From assembly GCA_039023545.1 (NCBI GenBank), contig JBCHKQ010000002.1, positions 186,001 to 250,000 on the forward strand: a DNA stretch of 64,000 nt, read 5' to 3'. The number at the start of each line of letters is the position of its first letter. Positions within the stretch are counted from its first letter, which is position 1. Source of the stretch: Spirochaetia bacterium 38H-sp. GTDB lineage: Bacteria > Spirochaetota > Spirochaetia > Winmispirales > Winmispiraceae. Shown here piece by piece: positions 31,501 to 40,856 of the stretch. The notes below the pieces were generated by a model. That model made no database searches, was not told the origin of the DNA, and saw only the letters and a list, made by a program, of their open reading frames with translations. Position numbers and translations under genes: made by a program.

Positions 31501-33166
31501 CAGAAAAAGTCTCTCCAATATAGGCAAGAATTTCATTGGGAATGCTTTCTTCTGCTCCAAGATATGTAAGGCTTGTGGAATAGCCTTTGATATTTTCTTC
31601 TGGTGGCTCCCAACTAAGAGTAAAGGTATTGGATTTGAGATATCCATTTTCATCTTTCTCCGGCTCTGAGAAAACTACAGGTTCGGGAGGTGTTGTATCA
31701 AGAACATAAGAAAATATCTTCTCTTCCGACCAATTGCCTGCATAATCCTGTGCAATTATCTTAAAATACCATTTACCATCCTCGTCAGCATTGACAGTTG
31801 CTGTCTTTGTGCTGCCAAGGTAAGAAAGCACATGGGGCACATGCTCTGCAGGGGAACGAGTCCAGATATAATTGTATCCGGCAATACCGGAAGAATCCTC
31901 AGGAGGTATCCAGCTTATCTTAAGACTGCTTACTCTGGATTTTGCTCCCTCTGTAATCGGAGGTATTATCTTGGGAGGATTCACAGTTCTGTCAGGTTTT
32001 AGCATAACAATCCTGGAAGAGCTTCCCTTATAGTCCTCCCAAATAAGAAAAAGCTCCTGATTCCAGTTGAGCACATCGGGAAAAAGCGCCCTGTAACCTG
32101 CAACAGAGAGGTCTTTTTCTCTCCATACTATACCGCGCTTTTCGGCAAGGATTACATGCTCTTCTCCTCTTCTGTTATCAAACCAAAGGAGATATTCTTT
32201 TCCTTTATAAGAAAAAAGCCTGGGAGCCCTATGTATATAGTCAGTAGAGCTAACCCGCTGCGGAGGCTCCGCAGGATATCCAGAATCTTCCAGTCGCATA
32301 ATATATATAGCCGGATTTCCATTTCTATAGGCTCTTTCCCATGTTACATACAAACTGCCATCTATTACAGCCAAGCTAGGTCTCTGGTTATCAAAATCAT
32401 CAAATCTGGCAGAAGTATACTCCGGATCAGCTTGTTCTGTAAGAGGAATAGCGGAGGACCATGATAATCCTCCATCTTCACTTACCTTACAATAAAGCTG
32501 ATAGCTTCCTCTCTCGCTTCTACCCGCAGACTGAAATACTACATAATCCTTGTTGTTATGAGATATATGGTATGGAAGAAAATTGAGTTCCAACTCCGTA
32601 TTGCTTTCTAGTTGAGTCAATGGACTCCAGACTATGGCGTCTGATGAAATAGAATAGAAAAGGCTTATGGAATCCGTCACAGACTGACTGATAAAAAGAA
32701 TATAACCATCATCAGATTTCAAAAACAATCTGGGACCTATACCGACATCAAACTGGGCCTTTATATCCGAGCTTAAGAAGGTATTCCCTTTATCCTTAGA
32801 TACAAAAACTCTTGTGAGGTTTCCCTTGAGATTAACAGCAAAAACAATATACCCTTTTTTATCAACAACTAGCGAATAAAACGAAGTCTCATCTCCTTCA
32901 AAAGGTATACTTATAAGACTGCTTTCATCCGACCATATCTTGCCATCTTCCGATACAGAATAAAATATAGTAGCTGTTTTCTTTCCTGATTCATCCATAT
33001 AGAACCTTTGCCAGGCTATAACAGCAATCCCATCGCCATAAGCCACCTGAGAAAACCTCGCGTTATCCTTTGCAAAAGAGACGGGAGCTTCCCAATAGAG
33101 TGTTTGAGAATACAGATAAGAAGAGAATAACAGAAAACAGAAAAACCCCAGGATTTTTTTTATCAT
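28523..33166 (-). CDS. SpoIIE/PP2C-type phosphatase receptor with large sensor domains
   Basis: A 1547-aa envelope-spanning signalling protein. After the signal peptide (FFCFLLFSSYLYSQ) come sialidase/BNR-like repeats to about residue 390 (several S-x-D-x-G-x-W/T units such as SVSEDGKIW, SEDGGLSW). Fibronectin- and IPT/TIG-like segments follow to about 740. There are membrane helices near 770-795 and 835-860, a ~220-aa sensor region, a third helix near 1090-1110 and a HAMP linker. The C-terminus is a PP2C domain of SpoIIE type (GVSGDYFYYQKL, DVAGKGVPAALIM, LFTDGLEEA, DDLTVFAI). It probably dephosphorylates an anti-sigma antagonist in response to an external ligand. It overlaps the TPR gene by 4 nt. 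Confidence 0.85.
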   Translation of the reverse strand: MIKKILGFFCFLLFSSYLYSQTLYWEAPVSFAKDNARFSQVAYGDGIAVIAWQRFYMDESGKKTATIFYSVSEDGKIWSDESSLISIPFEGDETSFYSLVVDKKGYIVFAVNLKGNLTRVFVSKDKGNTFLSSDIKAQFDVGIGPRLFLKSDDGYILFISQSVTDSISLFYSISSDAIVWSPLTQLESNTELELNFLPYHISHNNKDYVVFQSAGRSERGSYQLYCKVSEDGGLSWSSAIPLTEQADPEYTSARFDDFDNQRPSLAVIDGSLYVTWERAYRNGNPAIYIMRLEDSGYPAEPPQRVSSTDYIHRAPRLFSYKGKEYLLWFDNRRGEEHVILAEKRGIVWREKDLSVAGYRALFPDVLNWNQELFLIWEDYKGSSSRIVMLKPDRTVNPPKIIPPITEGAKSRVSSLKISWIPPEDSSGIAGYNYIWTRSPAEHVPHVLSYLGSTKTATVNADEDGKWYFKIIAQDYAGNWSEEKIFSYVLDTTPPEPVVFSEPEKDENGYLKSNTFTLSWEPPEENIKGYSTSLTYLGAEESIPNEILAYIGETFSEDDKQLFMRKKDINTPASFDSIYDSKNLISAFIAKIKEPPVYVTTQNNTVKYNNIDNGIWAFSVRAFDSVGNAGKSRTIVFKLNKYIPVTYVTYLTSDKSRTGEITITIYGRGFAEGGYADTVFLDKDGLKPYDYVFTLSEGQFSVDSDRRISGIKIDNPEEGQYYVGVIHPLRGLYLSRRPLIALEPGGTVKIGYFGNLAMPLTVEEQKYIIDYRKVFVILLLLLFAFLALFAAREVIITTRERQSILLDIRALVAGSELPHDKKIQREVARMKKRGTSLRVKFTLFFTLLVIAVVFLVAIPLGLYMISTQEENLTRGLKNRTEVLLESLATGARTYLPSRSTLELLQLPSQISAMEEAVYATITGFDSTSDNAQEIVWASNDENITEKIDGAELVTGQSILTDEITERRKELTKELNQKASQALADLPEQIESLGRQALNLALRTDAESQKKLADLQQTIRQLDTQLRKTLSEISSVVESQPYFDTTRIDYNQRIYVFYKPVMYRVSGENNYVHGMVRLAVSTDKIIEEVESARATLIKITALITLIAVILGIVGALILSAITVGPIKRLVAGVEVIRDTEDKEKLANHVIELKSKDELALLADTINEMTQGLVKAAAASKDLTVGKEVQKMFIPLEKDESGRKMTTAHEETERVSIFGYYEGAKGVSGDYFYYQKLDAEHYAFIKCDVAGKGVPAALIMVEVATVFLNYCQKVNIKRDGVHLDTMLSEINDLIAGREFKGRFAAMTVGLYNERTGVGYFTNAGDTLLHYYSSKDRSIKEIRLPTAPAAGVFDSSLVDMQGGFKQIKLSLNPGDVLILFTDGLEEANRALKDRNFNPYTITEEDIRARRVPEGMNPGESTEEFGLTRIKQIVNSIQHRRQYKLERLMDPEDKQLVFDFSSLNGGAKDIVLGLLAVEKVFRVYRVPGVEPKEPVVVDRAIDEYLRNTFLAYNQYFSDPVPDPERHEYLLFKNLMSDEQYDDLTVFAIERKK

Positions 33167-36159
33167 ATTCTGGATTCTATCCTCTTTTTTAATTCCAGAA
33201 GTGGTGGATAGTTCTTGGCTCTTTCATCTTCCAACAGTTTTCTTACAATTGCAAGAGCCTCATAGAAACTTCCTTCTGTAAACTTTTGTTCTGCATCCTT
33301 ATACAGCTTGAGAGCATAACTCGGAAGCACAACGGATGTTTGTCCTCCCATTGCAAGCTGAATACGGTCTTTGAGAGATATTGCTTCTCTATTATCAGGA
33401 TCAAGCAAAACAGCCTGATTAAGCTGTTCCAGAGCTATGGGGAAATTAGCTCTATCATTTCTGTTGTATATGGCAAGAGCATTTTTGTAGAGTTCTTTTG
33501 CCCGGGAAATCTTTGCCGGATCCGGAGGTGGTATTCTTATACCAAGCTTTATCTCGGCCTGATATATAGCATTGGCAAGTCCTGGAAAATCAGGCTTGAT
33601 TTCCCGCAAATCCTTTAAGGTGGCATAAGCCTCTTGAGGCGATTCATCCAGTTGTGCAACCGCTTCATTAATTTTCTCTTTGAAGAGGCTGTCAAAACTA
33701 TCCGGATTCTTAAGCTGTTCTATACGCAATAGTAAAAGGCTTGCATCCTGATTTAGGGGAAAAGCCATTCTAACTCTGAGAAGATTCTCGGTAGCCTTAT
33801 CAAGCAGCTTGCCACCCTCTTCTTGCTTACCCTGCTTTATCAATGTTTTTGCCTGAGTATAATTGGCTCTGGCAAGATTTAAAAGCTGAGTGATTTCCGT
33901 ATAAAGTGGATCCGTATCAAGAACGGTTCTGCCTCGCTGAATAGAAAGAGCAGCCTTAACAAACTTAAGCCAGTACTCCACTTCTGGGTTTTCCTCCGGT
34001 TGTGTAACAGCCCATCTTGCCCTAGCTGTCAAGAGAGTCCTTTCTGCCTCATCAAAATTACCTCTAAGATAAAGTTCTCTGCCCTTTTCTATGAGACTAC
34101 GTACCTCCACTATAACCTTCTGGTTTTCCGCTTTTACAATTGCATCCGACAAAGCGAGAAGCCTTTTATCCATGGATTCCCTGAGTGCCTTATCTTCTTT
34201 ATAAGAAAGCGATGTAGAAAACAAGTCCCCTGCATCTTCCAGAAGATTTCTTGCATCTTCATAGTTTTTGAGATTTATAGCTCTCTCCGCTTCCTCAAGT
34301 TTTCTCTCTGCTTCATTTCTATATCTATCCGCATTAAAAACAGCTGCACTGGCTTGTTTTTCGAGATTAATGATATTGTTATCAAGTTTAATAAGATAAT
34401 CTAATATGCTGTCCAGTTTGTTTATATTATCACTTATGATCTTACTGTTTATAAACTCTTCTCTTTGAGACACAAAAAACTTTTTTAAGTTTTCTATATC
34501 AATTATAAGTTCTTTTTTTCTCTGTTTTATTACCTCTATGTTTTCTATAGCCTTGTCAGGATATTTTGCAAGTATTGTTTCTTCTTTATCTCCAACAAGT
34601 ATAACTTCTTCTTTTCCCCTGATAAGATTCTCGCTCTCTGTAATAGTATCTGATATTTTTTTCTGTTCTGTCTCGCTAACCGCAACATCAAGAGAACTTA
34701 TTTTTTCATTTAGTCCTATTGCACTTTTTGTAAGCAAATTTAGTTTTTTAATAAAAATCGGTTTTATTATTTCGTATACAGACTGTGCCATTCGGGATAA
34801 AACATTTCCGTAAGAAGCAAGAAGCTTACTTTCTTCATCCTTAAGTTGAGATAAAAGAGAATAGACCTTTAAAAACTGGTCTTCTATCAGAGAAAGATAG
34901 GATTCAAGCTTATCTCTATCAGAAGACTCTGTAATATCTATCTTATCAAGAGAATATAGGGAGGAAAGAATGGCTATGCTGTTTTTTACAGCCTTTGCTT
35001 TTAAGATGTAAGGCCAGATATTGACAACATTATCAGACAGACCTTTTTCAAGTTTATTTTCTCTTACAACATAAAGCCCTCCCCAATCCTTTTGCAAAGA
35101 AAGAACAAGAGAAGACAACCTGTTAACATCACTTATTGCAGAAACAGCAGAATCAAGAACTTTTCCGCTTGCAACAGAAAAATAAGAATCCATAAGCTCA
35201 TCAAGAGTAGAAATTATTGTAAACATATATGAGTTTATGTATTGGTCAAGAGCTCCTGTGATTCCATCTTTTATATCGGTATTTACACGTCCTGTAACAT
35301 ATCTTTGCATAAAACCCAGAAAAAAGTCTTCTCTGTCCAGATTAAAACTGTTTATAACGTTTATATTAGTAGCATAGATATAATTACCTATATTTTTTAC
35401 AGCAGCTACCTTGCTTATAAAGTCAGCAAGAACAGAGGAGAACTCCAGATAATCCTCTGCAACAACCTTGTATTCACCCTTTTTTTCCTGTTCAAGCTTG
35501 GTAAAAAAATCATTATAAGCCTGATTAAGAAGAGTATATTTTCCTTCTATATCATCAAGAAACACATTAAGATTATCAAGAGCAACTTTCATGCCGTTTT
35601 TTATGATATCTCCATAATCACTTGCAAAAAACTCTTCTCTATATAGTTCAAAACCCGTCCTATATAGAGAAATTGCGTCCATGTATCGTTTATCAGATAT
35701 ATAAGAAGCTGCTTGATTCATAATCCTAAGAAATTCCTCCTGATTATAAACAAATCGTGCAGTTTCCTTGGCCTTTCTTATAAGCTCCTTGGTAGCGGGA
35801 TTGGGATCAGCATCCATTTTTTCCATTTCCGCTATTATTTCCAGAGCCTTTTTTACATCTTTTTCCACATATAAAACATCTATCAATTCCTGATACAAAA
35901 CATTATAATCACTTCTTATTTCTCTGATTTTCTGCATGAGAGCTTCTCCCTCGTCAAAGCGGTCAGGATTATCTTCTATTTCTTTTTGTATAAGTTCTAT
36001 AGCTTGATTGTATTTCTGCTCTTCTATGAGTTTTTCTGCTATTTTAAGCCGGTCTTCTTCCTGCCCGCCCATAGAGAAAGAAGGTATTGCAGAAAAAAAT
36101 AAAAAGAGAACAAAAAAGATATATCTCAATTGCCCTTTTCCAATCACAGGCCTTTTCAA
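33163..36159 (-). CDS. Large exported TPR/coiled-coil protein
   Basis: A 998-aa protein. The N-terminal signal (IFFVLFLFFSAIPSFS) is followed by many helical repeats of TPR type, e.g. AEKLIEEQKYNQAIELIQKE near 40-60, RYMDAISLYRTGFELY near 160, NFDEAERTLLTARARW near 700, and ANFPIALEQLNQAVLLDPDN near 900. The middle (about 430-620) looks coiled-coil. No enzyme motif is present; it is probably a periplasmic scaffold. Its stop overlaps the start of the phosphatase-receptor gene (ATGA), so the two products may work together. Confidence 0.8.
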   Translation of the reverse strand: MKRPVIGKGQLRYIFFVLFLFFSAIPSFSMGGQEEDRLKIAEKLIEEQKYNQAIELIQKEIEDNPDRFDEGEALMQKIREIRSDYNVLYQELIDVLYVEKDVKKALEIIAEMEKMDADPNPATKELIRKAKETARFVYNQEEFLRIMNQAASYISDKRYMDAISLYRTGFELYREEFFASDYGDIIKNGMKVALDNLNVFLDDIEGKYTLLNQAYNDFFTKLEQEKKGEYKVVAEDYLEFSSVLADFISKVAAVKNIGNYIYATNINVINSFNLDREDFFLGFMQRYVTGRVNTDIKDGITGALDQYINSYMFTIISTLDELMDSYFSVASGKVLDSAVSAISDVNRLSSLVLSLQKDWGGLYVVRENKLEKGLSDNVVNIWPYILKAKAVKNSIAILSSLYSLDKIDITESSDRDKLESYLSLIEDQFLKVYSLLSQLKDEESKLLASYGNVLSRMAQSVYEIIKPIFIKKLNLLTKSAIGLNEKISSLDVAVSETEQKKISDTITESENLIRGKEEVILVGDKEETILAKYPDKAIENIEVIKQRKKELIIDIENLKKFFVSQREEFINSKIISDNINKLDSILDYLIKLDNNIINLEKQASAAVFNADRYRNEAERKLEEAERAINLKNYEDARNLLEDAGDLFSTSLSYKEDKALRESMDKRLLALSDAIVKAENQKVIVEVRSLIEKGRELYLRGNFDEAERTLLTARARWAVTQPEENPEVEYWLKFVKAALSIQRGRTVLDTDPLYTEITQLLNLARANYTQAKTLIKQGKQEEGGKLLDKATENLLRVRMAFPLNQDASLLLLRIEQLKNPDSFDSLFKEKINEAVAQLDESPQEAYATLKDLREIKPDFPGLANAIYQAEIKLGIRIPPPDPAKISRAKELYKNALAIYNRNDRANFPIALEQLNQAVLLDPDNREAISLKDRIQLAMGGQTSVVLPSYALKLYKDAEQKFTEGSFYEALAIVRKLLEDERAKNYPPLLELKKRIESRI

Positions 36160-36273
36160 CTCCTAATAAAATCAGAAAACTTTAATAAATATCTACTATA
36201 AAATATAGCAATTATTTCCGCAGCATAGCAAAATATGGAAGTACTTGTAAAAATATAGTATACTAATAATAGA

Positions 36274-37521
36274 ATGAGTAATAGGCGATATATCCTCATA
36301 ATTTTTTTTATCGGCATAATTTCTACTTTTCTTTCCTCTCAAGATTTCTCCAGCACATATGGAAGTCTTGCAGAATATCTTTCTGCTTTGGAAGATGAAA
36401 ACACAGGGCTAACAATATTTCCCATATTAACAATACCTCTCGGTGGAGAATACCAGGCAATGGGAACTGCCTATACTGCAGTAACAAGGCATACTGCGTT
36501 TATGGATTCCAATCCTGCGGCGACAGCGGCAAGTCCTTTTACAGAGTTGACTCTATATCACAACAATTGGATAGCAGATTCCAATCTGGAAGGCATAACA
36601 TATACAGTAAGATATGATGATTTTGGCTTGGGCTATGGAGGTAAGTTTCTATATGTCCCATTTACACAATATGACTCCTGGGGACAACGAGTAGCAACAG
36701 GATATTACAGCGAAATAATGAGCGTATTTAATGCTTCGTACAACTTTTTTTCTTCTTATGATTTTTTTGGGCTTGCAGCAGGAATAAGCTCCAAGGTGGC
36801 CTTTAGGAGTATCCCCAGAATCTTCTATGAGAACCAGTCAGCTATGGCAATAATGGCGGATATAGGAATACTAAGCAAGTTTAACCTTTTTAAGTTTTAT
36901 TCATCTCGGAGCAAAAACTTTTCTGTGGGCATAACAGTAAAAAATCTGGGATTGGAGTTTCTAGCACCAACAGGAGAACCTCTTCCCACATCCTTTACAA
37001 GCGGAATAGCATATTCTCCCATACGACCGCTTCTTATTACCTTTGATTTTTCTTTGCCTTTTAATCTTATACAAGATGTAGCTGCAGAATCATCTTCTTA
37101 TGCCACAGGTATAGTTGTAGATATAACTAATTTTCTAACAATGCAGACTGGCATTCTTATTAAGGGAGGTAATCCCAGGATAAGTATAGGCAGCCTGGTA
37201 ACCCTAGGACAGATAGAAGTCCAGACCAATTACACACTGGATATGACAACCACACTGACACCGCTGGATAAAATGAGTATAACTCTAACATTTAATCTGG
37301 GAGATGAAGGCAGAGGAGAAAAACAAAAACAAGTTGATAAATACTATCTGCAGGCATTGGATAGTTATGCAAAGGGAGATCTGGAAAAAACAATAGAGCT
37401 GTGCGAAAAAGCCTTAGCCATTGATCCAGATTTTTCCCCTGCACAAAAAACACTAAAAATAGCAAAAGAAAGCGTGGAACTTCAAAATAAGATGCTGGAA
37501 CTTCAGCAGATAGAACGTTAG
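36274..37521 (+). CDS. UPF0164/FadL-like outer membrane protein with C-terminal TPR
   Basis: A 415-aa exported protein (signal IIFFIGIISTFLSSQ). The body is beta-rich with alternating hydrophobics. The segment YQAMGTAYTAVTRHTAFMDSNPAATA is the plug/hatch motif of the treponemal UPF0164 proteins and FadL-type fatty-acid channels. Residues about 355-405 form a TPR (YYLQALDSYAKGDLEKTIEL, then CEKALAIDPDFSPAQ). It may import long-chain fatty acids, with the TPR in the periplasm. No Shine-Dalgarno is present; a -10-like TATACT at 36259-36264 lies nine bases before the ATG. The stop codon overlaps the convergent gene by 4 nt. Confidence 0.8.
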   Translation: MSNRRYILIIFFIGIISTFLSSQDFSSTYGSLAEYLSALEDENTGLTIFPILTIPLGGEYQAMGTAYTAVTRHTAFMDSNPAATAASPFTELTLYHNNWIADSNLEGITYTVRYDDFGLGYGGKFLYVPFTQYDSWGQRVATGYYSEIMSVFNASYNFFSSYDFFGLAAGISSKVAFRSIPRIFYENQSAMAIMADIGILSKFNLFKFYSSRSKNFSVGITVKNLGLEFLAPTGEPLPTSFTSGIAYSPIRPLLITFDFSLPFNLIQDVAAESSSYATGIVVDITNFLTMQTGILIKGGNPRISIGSLVTLGQIEVQTNYTLDMTTTLTPLDKMSITLTFNLGDEGRGEKQKQVDKYYLQALDSYAKGDLEKTIELCEKALAIDPDFSPAQKTLKIAKESVELQNKMLELQQIER

Positions 37522-38303
37522 ACAGTCCTTATATTTAAAACTTCTCTATCCGCTTCCAAGGCTGCAAAATAAAGGCTCAACAAAAAAGCATCTTTCTTGT
37601 CTAGAGAGAGCAAAAAAGCCCTCACAGCAAAATAATCTTTCTTTTTATATAACTTCTTCATTACAGAGAAATTCTTCTTATGCGGATTTTTTGAAAGCAT
37701 AACCTCAAGATTATTTAAAAGACTGGGGAACTTATCTTCTTTCTGCTTTTTTAAATCAGATATATTTAAAATAAAATCTTCCCATTTTTCAAAATCAGAG
37801 GTCATGAAGTTGTTAACAGCTTTTTCTACATCAGAAGTAAAAGAAGACGGAAAAAACTTTATGGAATCGATACGTTTTATAAAAAGGGATTTACGCTCAA
37901 GCACCGGATATGCAGACCTGTCTTTTCTATAAAGATAAAAAAATACAATGACAGAAATAACAACAGCACCAATAAACTCATCAACAAAAGGAATAGGATC
38001 GCGTATAACAAAACCCAGAAAAAAATAAACAACAACAAAAACAAGAGAAGCGAGTAAGAATCTGCTTAAAAAAAACTTTTCTGCAACCCATTCTCGTATA
38101 TAAGAATCAGCGAGGCCATACATCCAGTTCCTAAAAGCAGCAAGGAAAGCTATATCTGGCTCAGAGCCATAGAATACACAAGCATCTTTTTCTTCCAGAC
38201 TGGCAAAAATCTCTTGATCATAAAAAGGATGCACGATAAGAGAGTACTTTCCTAACACATCAAAATGAAAAATATCAATCACAGAATTCTTATCATCAGC
38301 CAT
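37518..38303 (-). CDS. Hypothetical two-helix membrane protein
   Basis: A 261-aa protein: a soluble N-terminus (about 100 residues), two adjacent membrane helices (FLLASLVFVVVYFFLGFVI and FIGAVVISVIVFFYLY, about 105-150), and a charged helical C-terminus with a Lys-rich stretch. No family recognised. It overlaps the TIR-like/ankyrin gene by 8 nt, which suggests translational coupling and joint function. Confidence 0.7.
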   Translation of the reverse strand: MADDKNSVIDIFHFDVLGKYSLIVHPFYDQEIFASLEEKDACVFYGSEPDIAFLAAFRNWMYGLADSYIREWVAEKFFLSRFLLASLVFVVVYFFLGFVIRDPIPFVDEFIGAVVISVIVFFYLYRKDRSAYPVLERKSLFIKRIDSIKFFPSSFTSDVEKAVNNFMTSDFEKWEDFILNISDLKKQKEDKFPSLLNNLEVMLSKNPHKKNFSVMKKLYKKKDYFAVRAFLLSLDKKDAFLLSLYFAALEADREVLNIRTV

Positions 38304-39219
38304 TGTCAGCCATCTTCTCCTTTAATTTGTCTACAAGGTCAGGATATCTAAAAAGCTCAGCATACTTTAATGCTGTCATGCCCAAGGCATCTACCAGGCG
38401 GATATCCGCTCCGGCATCTATAAGTCTGTTTGCAACATCCAGAGCCCCCTGACCTATGGCAAGAATAAGAGCAGTTTGCCCGTTCTTGCTCTGGATATCA
38501 AGATTGGGGGATTCCTGTAGTAACCTGTTGACTATCTCCAAATTACCATCTCCTGCCGCATCCATAAGAGGGGTATTATTTCTGTCCGGTGCTATTTTAT
38601 TGACATCGGCACCGTGAGACAGAAGAAAATCCACAACATCCAGGGAGCGGACCCTTACGGCATGAGAAAGCGCAGGAATTCCGTTTTTATCACAAGAATC
38701 GGGAGAGAATCCCAGTATTATAAACTGCTTGAGAGCCTGTATATTTTCCTGCTTTACACATTCTACAAAACCGACATTGGATACAGGGATATTAAGTTTT
38801 TCCAAAACATCTCTGGCTTTCTTCATATTCTGCTCAGATATCCAATCGTCGCGACCACGCAAAATTGCATTCTTAAGATATTGTATGGAAGGAATCCTCT
38901 CTATGCCAGAGAAAAAAGAAGGAACAGTCAGGGAAGAGGAATCAGCAAGGTAATAGACATATTTTGCTTTTGCCGAGCAAAAGCCGGCAAGAAAATACAG
39001 CCAGGATAATTCGTCGGTGTGCTGACCTACTGTGCGAGGAATAATAAGCAATATATGGGTACTGGCATTGAGCACAGATATAAGTCTCTCTGCTGCATCG
39101 TCTTTCCACCACGGATGTATCCTATAAGCATTGGCAGAAATACCTATATCAATAATAGCTTTTAACACCTTTTTTGCAAACTCATCATCACCAGGATGAA
39201 AAAAAACGGCAAGTCGCAT
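38296..39219 (-). CDS. TIR-like domain fused to ankyrin repeats
   Basis: A 307-aa protein. Residues about 1-115 look like a TIR/flavodoxin-type fold: LAVFFHPGDDEFAKKVLKAI, a 'WWKDDAAERLISVLNASTH' segment, HILLIIPRTVGQHTDELSW, then a Tyr-rich strand. The Glu in TDELSW falls where catalytic Glu lies in TIR NADases, but this is a pattern judgement only. Residues about 170-300 are four ankyrin repeats (NGIPALSHAVRVRSLDVVDF, NNTPLMDAAGDGNLEIVNRL, GQTALILAIGQGALDVANRL, GMTALKYAE). ATG 39219 with AGAGG upstream is preferred to the TTG nine bases earlier. Confidence 0.65.
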   Translation of the reverse strand: MRLAVFFHPGDDEFAKKVLKAIIDIGISANAYRIHPWWKDDAAERLISVLNASTHILLIIPRTVGQHTDELSWLYFLAGFCSAKAKYVYYLADSSSLTVPSFFSGIERIPSIQYLKNAILRGRDDWISEQNMKKARDVLEKLNIPVSNVGFVECVKQENIQALKQFIILGFSPDSCDKNGIPALSHAVRVRSLDVVDFLLSHGADVNKIAPDRNNTPLMDAAGDGNLEIVNRLLQESPNLDIQSKNGQTALILAIGQGALDVANRLIDAGADIRLVDALGMTALKYAELFRYPDLVDKLKEKMADNG

Positions 39220-39314
39220 ATAACACAACCTCTTTAAAATATTTTACTATAATGGACAACTGTCCTGCAATCCACTTGCCCACAAGGCTTCTTTTAAATA
39301 TGCTCTAAGATAGT

Positions 39315-40850
39315 ATGGATTACATTCGCTTAGTACTTATATCGTTACTTTTTGCTCTTCCTATTATACTAATTCCCATTTTTATGAGATTTATAGTAAG
39401 CAGTATCATATTATGGAGAACAAGAAAAAGGTTTTTTCCCATGGAAAACAGCTATTTTGAAGAAGGTTGGCAGAAAAGCGATACTGCTCTCATCAAAAAA
39501 CTGGAACAATATATAAAAAGCCGTGTGAAAACATATATTATATTGGATATAAATCCCGCAACGGATTTGGAAGAAATACTTCTACAGATAGAAACCCACT
39601 ACAGAGACAAAACAAAGAAGCAAAAAAAGAACAACGCTTCGGAAACAGAAGAAAAATTAAGCTATTCTTTCTCATTACTTAGGATTCTGGAGTGCCTATA
39701 CATTGCTCAGGAAGATTTTATAAGCAGAAGCTCAGATAAGCTCTGGTTTAAAATAATAAAAAAATCAAAACTCATATGGTTTTACAGGACGAGGTATTTT
39801 CAGATATTTACGGCAATAATAAACAGGTTTAAACCATTAAAAATTTTGTGGCAGACAAGAATACTGGGAAAGGCTCTGGCCATAACTATATTTCTAACCT
39901 TCTTCCCCATACTCGGACTTCCTGCAATAATCTTCTACAGTATTCGTTCAATAATAACAAGCGTATTTTTGGAAGGTTTTTTCAGATTTTTTTATGCTGC
40001 AATACTTTATCAGATAAGCTACTATGGACTTTTTTTGTACGGAAGAGATAACCCGCACATAGAAGAGAGATTGGCAAAAATATCCCAGGACACAATAAAA
40101 GACATAAGCAAACAAACGGAGGAAAAAATAAAAAAATTGCTTACAGAAGGTAAACACAGCCAGTACTATGAAAAAGCAATAGAAATATATAAGACATCAC
40201 TTACAACAATGGATATACCACAGGACGAATTGTTTGCAAAAAGAAGAGCACAGAAACTTGATTTTATGGACAGAATAAAAAACACGGCATTTGACTTCCT
40301 TAACTCCGCAGGCAAAGCATACAAAGAACTCCTTATACCACCCACACAAAGCATAAATGATCTGGAAAAAATAAAACTCCTATATAAAAATATCAGCTCT
40401 ATCTATGCCGCGGGGCTGGAAGAGCCAATATACAACATGAGAATAGGCAACATCCTGGAAGCACTGGAAATAAGCACAATATATCTTCTTAATACCCTGA
40501 GAAATATTCCCGGCGGCAGACTTGCTGCAAGCAAAATAACCTTGGAGTTTATAATAACTCTCAAAAACACAAGCGAACACCCTGTAGTAAAAAACACAAC
40601 AGAAATAATAACTGGCAACTACAAAGGCCTTGCCTTAGGAAGGAAGTTGGGTGTAATACAAAAAGGCATAAGAGGCATACAAAAAGCAAGTAGAATAGCA
40701 GTAGAAGCCATACTTCCCGTAGCACTGCGATTTCTACAGGATATCATAAGAAAAGAACTATACCATAAAGCAGGAAGAACTCTTATCTACTCGTGGGAAA
40801 AATCTGCCCAGAAACAAGCTCCTGATTTTTTGCTAAGACAAAAAGATTAA
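39315..40850 (+). CDS. Hypothetical membrane protein (511 aa)
   Basis: A 511-aa protein with an N-terminal membrane helix (LVLISLLFALPIILIPIFM), a charged helical segment, and a second hydrophobic block near 195-250 (ITIFLTFFPILGLPAIIFYS, then FFRFFYAAILYQISYYGLFL). The rest is helical and soluble (about 265-500). No motif identifies a function. It stands alone on the + strand, divergent from the ankyrin gene. Hairpin element copy 5 begins 6 nt after its stop. Confidence 0.7.
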   Translation: MDYIRLVLISLLFALPIILIPIFMRFIVSSIILWRTRKRFFPMENSYFEEGWQKSDTALIKKLEQYIKSRVKTYIILDINPATDLEEILLQIETHYRDKTKKQKKNNASETEEKLSYSFSLLRILECLYIAQEDFISRSSDKLWFKIIKKSKLIWFYRTRYFQIFTAIINRFKPLKILWQTRILGKALAITIFLTFFPILGLPAIIFYSIRSIITSVFLEGFFRFFYAAILYQISYYGLFLYGRDNPHIEERLAKISQDTIKDISKQTEEKIKKLLTEGKHSQYYEKAIEIYKTSLTTMDIPQDELFAKRRAQKLDFMDRIKNTAFDFLNSAGKAYKELLIPPTQSINDLEKIKLLYKNISSIYAAGLEEPIYNMRIGNILEALEISTIYLLNTLRNIPGGRLAASKITLEFIITLKNTSEHPVVKNTTEIITGNYKGLALGRKLGVIQKGIRGIQKASRIAVEAILPVALRFLQDIIRKELYHKAGRTLIYSWEKSAQKQAPDFLLRQKD

Positions 40851-40856
40851 AATAAA

